In this document: in pieces, positions 1 through 6,203 of the stretch
Layout: each line of letters starts with the position of its first letter
Numbering within the stretch: the first letter of the stretch is position 1
Origin: Acidobacteriota bacterium
Lineage (GTDB): Bacteria; Acidobacteriota; Thermoanaerobaculia; Multivoradales; JAHEKO01
Length of the DNA: 6,203 nucleotides
Assembly (NCBI GenBank): GCA_006227875.1
Contig: SBFI01000390.1
Span: forward strand, 1-6,203
Direction of reading: 5' to 3'
Translations under genes and position numbers: made by a program
The notes under the pieces: generated by a model
What the model was told of the DNA's origin: nothing
Database searches by the model: none
What the model saw: only the letters and a program-made list of their open reading frames with translations

Positions 1-790
1 AGGTCTCGCCAAAGAGCTTTGGGTTCTCGCGGCGCGCGGTGGCGACTGCCTCTGCTGCCTGGCGACAGGTGACATGGACCACGTAGAGCGCCGCGCCGGT
101 CTGTCCTGCCAAAACCGCAGCTCGGTGGGTGGCCTCGCCCTCGGACGCAGGAGGACGCGACAGCGGGTGTGAGCTCGGCTCGAGGCGGCCCGCGGCGGCC
201 AGGTTCTCCCGCAGGTGCTCGACGAGGTCACCGTGCTCGGCGTGAACCAGCAGCAGGGCATCGAGCTCGGCGATTCTGGCCATCACCTCGACCAGCTCAC
301 GATCCTCGAGCCCGACGGTCTCCTTGTAGGCCAGATAGGCCTTGAAGGAGGAGATGCCCTCGTCGGTCACACAACGGGACATGCCGCGAGCCATCTCCTC
401 TCCCCACCAGGTGACGGCCATGTGAAAGCTGTAGTCGGCGACGGCCTTCTCCGCCTCGAGACGACGAGCCGCCAGGGCGTCGATGGGATCCTGACCTCTC
501 TCCGGATGGACAAAGTCGATGATCGTGGTGGTGCCCCCGGCGAGACCTGCGGCGGTGCCGGTCTCGAAGTCGTCGCTGGAGACCGTGCCGGCGACCGGCA
601 GCTCCATATGGACATGCGGGTCGACCCCACCGGGGAAGACATACTGCGCCGAAGCGTCGACGACCTCGTCGCCGGCCGCGGGCTCCAGGCTCGGACCGAG
701 GGCCGCGATCTTCCCCTCTCGACAGAGGATGTCTCCCTGCCAACGCTCGGCGTCGGTGACCGCCGTGGCGTTCTGGATCAGGACTCCCAT
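1..790 (-). CDS. hydA: Dihydropyrimidinase / D-hydantoinase, N-terminal 263 residues (3' end outside window)
   Basis: Cytosolic amidohydrolase-superfamily enzyme with a binuclear metal site. The family hydrolyses the cyclic amide of dihydropyrimidines or 5-substituted hydantoins to N-carbamoyl amino acids. The reading frame stays open from ATG at 790 to the left edge, giving 263 residues of a family usually about 450-480 long. Four of the five expected metal-ligand positions are visible: H59 and H61 (GGVDPHVHME), the carboxylated-lysine candidate K150 (SSFKAYLAYK), H183 (HAEHGD) and H239 (YVVHV). The numbering matches well-studied hydantoinases almost exactly; the aspartate ligand near residue 315 lies outside. 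Y155 matches the conserved substrate-site tyrosine. GTVSSDDFETGT and GGTTTIIDF are also typical. An in-frame TAG six codons upstream makes ATG 790 the first start. It is divergent from the Mo-hydroxylase operon, as expected if both serve one pathway. Substrate (dihydropyrimidine, hydantoin or a purine-derived ring) cannot be told; allantoinase is less likely given the hydantoinase-like motifs. The family call is firm. Confidence 0.93.
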   Translation of the reverse strand, partial: MGVLIQNATAVTDAERWQGDILCREGKIAALGPSLEPAAGDEVVDASAQYVFPGGVDPHVHMELPVAGTVSSDDFETGTAAGLAGGTTTIIDFVHPERGQDPIDALAARRLEAEKAVADYSFHMAVTWWGEEMARGMSRCVTDEGISSFKAYLAYKETVGLEDRELVEVMARIAELDALLLVHAEHGDLVEHLRENLAAAGRLEPSSHPLSRPPASEGEATHRAAVLAGQTGAALYVVHVTCRQAAEAVATARRENPKLFGET

Positions 791-799
791 GGCTCTGTC

Positions 800-828
800 A
801 TAAGACTAGCAGCCCCGCGTGCTGTCGA
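800..828 (-). promoter_or_regulatory. Candidate sigma70-type promoter for the dihydropyrimidinase gene
   Basis: On the minus strand, TCGACA (828-823, five of six matches to TTGACA) is followed after 17 bases by TCTTAT (805-800, four of six matches to TATAAT). Only nine bases separate the -10-like hexamer from the ATG at 790, so a transcript from here would have almost no leader. No strong Shine-Dalgarno sequence precedes that ATG, which fits leaderless or near-leaderless translation. Read by eye only; chance matches in a 113-base gap are possible. Confidence 0.3.
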
Positions 829-843
829 TGAGAGCAATCTGCC

Positions 844-866
844 TTGCACGGGCTTCTTGCACCGGG
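844..866 (+). repeat. Short direct repeat TTGCACsGG in the divergent intergenic region
   Basis: TTGCACGGGC (844-853) and TTGCACCGGG (857-866) share TTGCAC at a 13-base period. The second copy doubles as the -35-like element of the rightward candidate promoter. The pair could be two half-sites for a regulator controlling the divergent genes, or a chance repeat. No regulator gene is present in the window. Confidence 0.3.
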
Positions 867-886
867 CCAAGATGCCGGGGTAGGCT
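857..886 (+). promoter_or_regulatory. Candidate sigma70-type promoter for the Mo-hydroxylase operon
   Basis: TTGCAC (857-862; four of six matches to TTGACA) and TAGGCT (881-886; three of six matches to TATAAT) are separated by 18 bases. The -10 match is weak but keeps the first two bases, TA. Transcription would begin near 892-894, leaving a leader of roughly ten bases before the ATG at 904. It would drive the three rightward genes. Assigned by eye; no experimental support. Confidence 0.33.
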
Positions 887-897
887 GACAAGAGCCC

Positions 898-903
898 AAA
901 GGA
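898..903 (+). promoter_or_regulatory. Purine-rich AAAGGA directly abutting the Mo-hydroxylase start codon
   Basis: The Shine-Dalgarno-like AAAGGA ends at the base before ATG 904, leaving no spacer where 5-9 bases are usual. An in-frame TGA at 886-888 rules out a start further upstream, and the protein N-terminus from this ATG fits the family. The start is therefore well placed, although the ribosome-binding site is unusual and may contribute little. Confidence 0.4.
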
Positions 904-3524
904 ATGACGGAGATCCGCTTTACGCTCAATGGCAGCGCACAGAGCGTCGATGTCCCCGCCGGCGAGAGTCTGCTGGAGACGCTACGCACACGTTGTGGTG
1001 TCTTCTCCACCAAGGATGGCTGCCAGCCGCAGGGACAATGCGGTTGCTGCTTGGCGCTTGTCGACGGCAAACCCAAGGTGACCTGTGCCGTACCGGCCGA
1101 GCGGGTCGAGGGCGCGGAAATCGTGACGCTCGAGGGCTTGGCCGACGACGAGCGTGAGCTCATCGGCAGGTGTTTCTCCGCCGCCGCCGGTCTCCAGTGT
1201 GGCTACTGCATCCCGGGGTTTGCCCTCCAGGCCAAGGCCCTCTTGGACGCCAATCCCCAACCAGGCCGCGAGGAGATCGCTCGTGCCGTCAACGGGCATC
1301 TCTGCCGGTGCACCGGCTATACCAAGATACTCGACTCGATCGAGCTGCTGGCCCGGGCAAAACGGGGTGAGGTCGACCCGGAGCCCTGTCGGGACGGTCG
1401 GGTGGGCAGCTCGCTCGCCCGCTTTGCAGGGCAGGAGATGACGCTGGGCGATCGACCCTATGTGGACGACCTGGTCCGCCCGGCAATGCTCCACGGAGCC
1501 GTCGTGCTCTCACCCCACGCCCGCGCCCGGGTGTCGGCGATCGACGTCGCGGCGGCGGCCGCCCATCCCGGTGTGGTGGCGGTGGCCACGGCCGAGGACG
1601 TGCCGGGAGAACGCTGGTTTGGGCTGATCCGGCCCGACTGGCCGGGTTTTGTCGCCGTCGGGGAGGAGGTCAGGTGTGTGGGGGATGTGCTGGCGGCGGT
1701 GGCGGCGGTCGACGAGGCCACCGCCCGCAAAGCGGCAGCCCTGGTCGAGGTGGATTACAGGGTGTTGGAGCCGGTTCTGGACCCGGAAGCGGCCATGAGC
1801 GAGAAGGCACCGCAGGTCAACCCTCAGCACCCCAACGTACTCTCGCACACCGTCGTCCGCAGGGGAGACGCGGCCGCGGCGCTCGAGGCGAGTGAGCATG
1901 TCGTCACCGGTACCTGGTCGACCCAGCGGGTCGAGCACCTCTATCTCGAGCCCGAGAGCGCGCTGGTCGAGCCGGTCGGTGAAGGCGGTTTTCGTCTTTA
2001 CACCCAGGGTCAGGGGATCTTCGACGACCGGCGCCAGGTCGCTCGCTTTCTCGGTGTCGATGAAGAGAAGGTGGAAGTGGAGCTGGTGCCCAACGGCGGA
2101 GCCTTTGGCGGCAAAGAGGATATGTCGGTGCAGGCGCAGACGGCGCTGCTGGCCAGGATCACGGCGCGGCCGGTGAGAATCACCCTCAACCGCGAAGAGT
2201 CGATCCGCATCCACCCCAAGCGCCACCCCATCACCATGCGCTACACCGTGGGCTGTGATGACGAGGGGCGGCTGACTGCGGTCCGGGCCAGGATGATCGG
2301 CGACACCGGTGCCTATGCCTCAGTCGGCGACAAGGTGCTGGAGCGCGCGGCCGGTCACTCCTGTGGGCCCTATCGGGTGCCCCATGTCGACGTCGAGTCC
2401 CACGCGGTGTGCACCAACAATCCACCCGCCGGCGCCATGCGGGGCTTTGGCGCCAACCAGGCGCACTTTGCCATGGAGGGATGTCTGGATCTGCTGGCCG
2501 AGAAGACGGGTCTGGATCCTTGGGAGATTCGCTGGCGCAACGCTCTCGAGGTGGGTGACAGGGTGACCACCGGACAGGTGCTGGAGAAGTCGGTGGGGCT
2601 GAAAGAGACTCTCCAGGCGGTGAAAGGGCCGTACGACGAGGCCCGAGCGGCCGGGCAAGCGGTGGGCGTCGCCTGTGGCATCAAGAACTCAGGTATAGGC
2701 AACGGCGCCCGTGAATGGGGCAAGGCCCGTCTGGTGGTCGAGAAGGACGGCACCGTCTCGCTCTACAACGGCTACACCGAGATGGGTCAGGGACTGCTGA
2801 CGGTGCTCATCCAGTGCGCGGTAGAGGTCACCGGCCTGCCACCGGACATCTTTGTGCCCAGGGTGGATTCGACCTTTGCCCTAGACTGTGGACAGACCAC
2901 GGGGTCGAGGGCGACTCTCTTTGGCGGCCGGGCCGTCGAGGAGGCGGCGGCCAAGCTGAAGGCCGACCTGGACCAGGGCCTGTCGCTGGCCGAGCTCGCC
3001 GGCCGGACATATGCGGGTGAGGTCCTGGTGGACGACACCACCGCCCCCGGCCAGGAGACCGGCGAGATCAAGACCCACACTGCCTATGGGTTCGCCACCC
3101 AGATCTGCATTCTGGACGAGGAGGGAGTAGTGGCACGGGTAGTGGCGGCTCATGATGTGGGCAAGGCGATCAATCCCGCCCTGTGCGAGGGGCAGATCGA
3201 GGGCTCGGTTCACATGGGTCTTGGCTACGCCCTGACCGAGGAGCTCCCCTGCCCGGACGGCATGCCGGCGACTTTCAAACTGCGAGAGCTGGGTGTCATC
3301 CGCGCCCGTCAGATGCCCCCGGTGGAGGTGGTACTGGTCGAGGAGCCCGAGCCGGAAGGTCCCTTTGGTGCCAAGGGTGTGGGCGAGATCGGGCTGGTGC
3401 CGACGGCGGCGGCGGTGGCCGGAGCGCTTGCTGCCCATGACGGTATCCGCCGTTACACACTGCCGATGAAGGACTCACCGGCCGCCCGGGCGATGAAGGT
3501 GGGCCGCATCCGTAGCCTGGGCCA

Positions 3525-3528
<4 letters not shown>
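904..3528 (+). CDS. Fused [2Fe-2S]/molybdopterin hydroxylase, selenium-dependent xanthine dehydrogenase-like
   Basis: Xanthine oxidase-family enzyme (874 aa) that hydroxylates a purine or other N-heterocycle using water at a Mo-cytosine or Mo-pterin centre. An N-terminal plant-ferredoxin domain has cysteines C40, C46, C49 and C61. The helical second [2Fe-2S] domain has C99-x2-C102 and C134-x-C136 (LCRCTGY). A linker at about 150-180 leads to the hammerhead domain (from about 186) and the Mo-binding region. There TQGQG (367-371), GGAFGGKED (398-406), AMRGFG (511-516, with R513 and F515), EMGQG (626-630) and GAKGVGEIG (822-830) are visible. E828 is the expected catalytic glutamate. There is no FAD domain, so the layout is that of Desulfovibrio gigas aldehyde oxidoreductase, and electrons must leave to a separate partner. 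Motifs such as HPKRHP and KVLERAAGH recall the selenium-dependent XDH family (TIGR03311, from memory), and the adjacent ssnA supports this. Selenium there is a labile Mo ligand, not selenocysteine. Aldehyde oxidase or nicotinate hydroxylase activity remains possible. First gene of the operon. Confidence 0.88.
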
Positions 3529-4751
<1,223 letters not shown>

Positions 4752-4760
4752 GGAAGCTCG

Positions 4761-4766
4761 AGGAGG
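4761..4766 (+). promoter_or_regulatory. Strong Shine-Dalgarno AGGAGG before the PLP-enzyme gene
   Basis: AGGAGG ends four bases before ATG 4771 and fixes that start. It lies in the 19-base gap after the ssnA stop. It is much the best ribosome-binding site in the window, so the third operon gene is translated independently of coupling. Confidence 0.75.
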
Positions 4767-4770
4767 GACG

Positions 4771-6203
4771 ATGCCCAAGCTTGGACTGGAGACCGAGGTT
4801 GCCGACCAGGAGGTCTTGGAGAACACCCTCCAACGCTTCCGCGAGGCCGGGATAGCTCTGCCGACGTTTGCCGAGCTGGCCGATCCCACCCTCGTCCCCG
4901 AGACGATTCAGGACCGCTTGAACGCGTTGGATCCCGACCAGCCGCAGCCGCTCAATCTCTTTCGCATCCACTGGTACAACACCGGGGGCGGGAATCGCTT
5001 CTCGAGACTCCCGGAGCACCTCGAGCTTCCCCCGGCGCTCACCGGGGTCGAGGCTCGCATCGTCATTCTGTTGGCCGATCGCTTTCCCATGATCCACGCC
5101 CACAAGGTGCTCGCCACCTATGGGTGTCTCGCGCCGCGGGTGATCACGGGACAGTTCGACCCCACAAGCCACAAGGCGGTCTGGCCCTCCACCGGCAACT
5201 ACTGCCGCGGCGGGGTCGCTGTATCTCGGATCATGGGTTGTCGTGGAGTGGCGGTGCTGCCGGAGGGGATGAGCCGCGAACGCTTCGAGTGGCTCGAGTC
5301 ATGGGTGACCGAGCCGCAAGACATCATCCGCACCCCCGGGACGGAGTCGAACGTCAAGGAGATCTACGACCGGTGTGCCGAGCTCGAGCGCGAGGCGGAG
5401 AACATCATCTTCAATCAGTTCAGCGAGTTCGGAAACTACCTGGCGCACTATCTGTGCACCGGGGAGGCGGCGGGACGGTTGTTCGACGCGATGAGCGAAA
5501 AGCACCCCGAGTCCCGTCTGCAGGCTTTTGTCTCCGCCACCGGCTCGGCCGGGACGCTCGCGGCCGGGGATGCGCTCAAGGAGCGCTATGGATCCGCCAC
5601 CGTCGCCGTCGAGGCTCTGGAGTGCCCGACCCTGTTGGAGAACGGCTTTGGCGAGCACAACATCCAGGGTATCGGTGACAAGCACGTTCCCCTGATCCAC
5701 AACGTCATGAACACCGATGTGGTGACGGCGGTCTCCGACCGCGCGACCGACGCGCTGCTGGTGCTGTTCAACACCGAGGTCGGGCGTCGCTACCTGGTGG
5801 AGAGAAAAAAGGTCGCGGCGGAGACGGTCGCTGAGCTCGGGCGCCTTGGGCTCTCCTCGCTCTGCAACCTGCTGGCGGCCATCAAGACAGCCAGGTACTT
5901 CGAGCTGGGCGACCACGACGTCGTCCTGACGGTGGCTACCGACGGGGCCGAGCTCTACGCGAGCGAGCTGGACAAGATTCTCGCTCGCGATTTTTCCGCC
6001 GGCTTCGACGAGATCGATGCAGCAGAGGCCTTTGGGCGCGACCTCGCCGGGACCTCAACCGACCACCTGCAGGAATTGACCCACACCGACCGGCGGCGGA
6101 TCTTCAACCTGGGCTACTACACCTGGGTCGAGCAGCAGGGGGTGTCGCTGGAGGACTTCGAGGTTCGCCGTCAGCAGAGCTTCTGGCGCCGGCTGCGTGA
6201 CCT
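4771..6203 (+). CDS. Large cysteine-synthase-like PLP-dependent enzyme, first 477 residues (3' end outside window)
   Basis: Fold-type II (tryptophan synthase beta/cysteine synthase-like) PLP enzyme of unassigned reaction, probably a lyase or beta-replacement enzyme on an amino acid. No stop is reached, so the protein exceeds 477 aa, against about 310-400 for cysteine synthases. About 90 residues precede the catalytic core. K112 (IHAHKV) is the likely Schiff-base lysine, lying 29 residues before STGNYCRGG (140-148), which replaces the usual TSGNTG cofactor loop. K135 (SHKA) is a less likely candidate because it is too close to that loop. ATGSAGTLAAG (256-266) is the phosphate-binding glycine loop. 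Further conserved-looking blocks are GVAVLPEGMS (159-168), ECPTLLENG and GIGDKHVPLIHN (300-311). The region after about 340 is an extension containing IFNLGYYTWVEQQG near the window end. It follows ssnA by 19 bases with a strong ribosome-binding site. It is not a close YgeX homologue by the E. coli sequence I recall. A pathway role in breaking down an amino-acid intermediate is inference from position. Confidence 0.82.
   Translation, partial: MPKLGLETEVADQEVLENTLQRFREAGIALPTFAELADPTLVPETIQDRLNALDPDQPQPLNLFRIHWYNTGGGNRFSRLPEHLELPPALTGVEARIVILLADRFPMIHAHKVLATYGCLAPRVITGQFDPTSHKAVWPSTGNYCRGGVAVSRIMGCRGVAVLPEGMSRERFEWLESWVTEPQDIIRTPGTESNVKEIYDRCAELEREAENIIFNQFSEFGNYLAHYLCTGEAAGRLFDAMSEKHPESRLQAFVSATGSAGTLAAGDALKERYGSATVAVEALECPTLLENGFGEHNIQGIGDKHVPLIHNVMNTDVVTAVSDRATDALLVLFNTEVGRRYLVERKKVAAETVAELGRLGLSSLCNLLAAIKTARYFELGDHDVVLTVATDGAELYASELDKILARDFSAGFDEIDAAEAFGRDLAGTSTDHLQELTHTDRRRIFNLGYYTWVEQQGVSLEDFEVRRQQSFWRRLRD

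Noticed and set aside
791..814. Imperfect inverted repeat (GGCT...GTC-ATAA-GAC...AGCC) beside the dihydropyrimidinase start
   Set aside because: The arms pair only with bulges beyond a 3-bp core, so it is too weak to call an operator or terminator.
215..883. 222-residue plus-strand open frame opposite the dihydropyrimidinase
   Set aside because: It is antisense to a gene with four recognised metal-ligand motifs, shows no domain of its own, and runs through the intergenic promoter region.
1510..2226. 238-residue minus-strand open frame inside the Mo-hydroxylase gene
   Set aside because: Composition is that of an antisense shadow and no family is recognised; the plus-strand frame is a full-length Mo hydroxylase.
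5299..5916. 205-residue minus-strand open frame opposite the PLP enzyme
   Set aside because: It is antisense to a frame with clear PLP-binding motifs and has no ribosome-binding or domain support.

Overview
The window is GC-rich, densely coding bacterial DNA. It carries four protein genes of one metabolic theme, arranged around a short divergent intergenic region at about 791-903. Going left is a dihydropyrimidinase/D-hydantoinase (hydA/ygeZ type), whose C-terminal part lies beyond the left edge. Going right is a three-gene run: a fused [2Fe-2S]/molybdopterin hydroxylase resembling the selenium-dependent xanthine dehydrogenase family, an SsnA-type amidohydrolase overlapping it by ATGA, and a large cysteine-synthase-like PLP enzyme cut by the right edge. 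I see no RNA gene, mobile element, CRISPR array or terminator.

The gene set recalls the E. coli ygeW-ygeX-ygeY-hydA-yqeB-yqeC-ygfK-ssnA-xdhD region and related clusters in anaerobes. Those clusters are associated with selenium-dependent molybdenum hydroxylases and, in gut bacteria, with anaerobic urate/purine breakdown. A coherent reading is that the Mo hydroxylase acts on a purine-like heterocycle, dihydropyrimidinase and SsnA open or deaminate cyclic intermediates, and the PLP enzyme acts on an amino-acid-like product. The enzyme families are read from the sequence. The shared pathway, the selenium dependence and the substrates are inferences. The expected partners (selD, yqeB, yqeC, mocA, ygfK, ygeW, ygeY, an FAD subunit) are not in the window.

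The organism cannot be named. High GC, genes packed by overlap or short gaps, and divergence from the E. coli proteins I can recall suggest a non-enterobacterial lineage such as Acidobacteriota, Chloroflexota or a deltaproteobacterial group (low confidence). The most interesting gene is the last. Its PLP-binding motifs are non-standard, it is far longer than cysteine synthase, and it sits where related clusters may carry the diaminopropionate ammonia-lyase YgeX, so it may be an unassigned step of the pathway.
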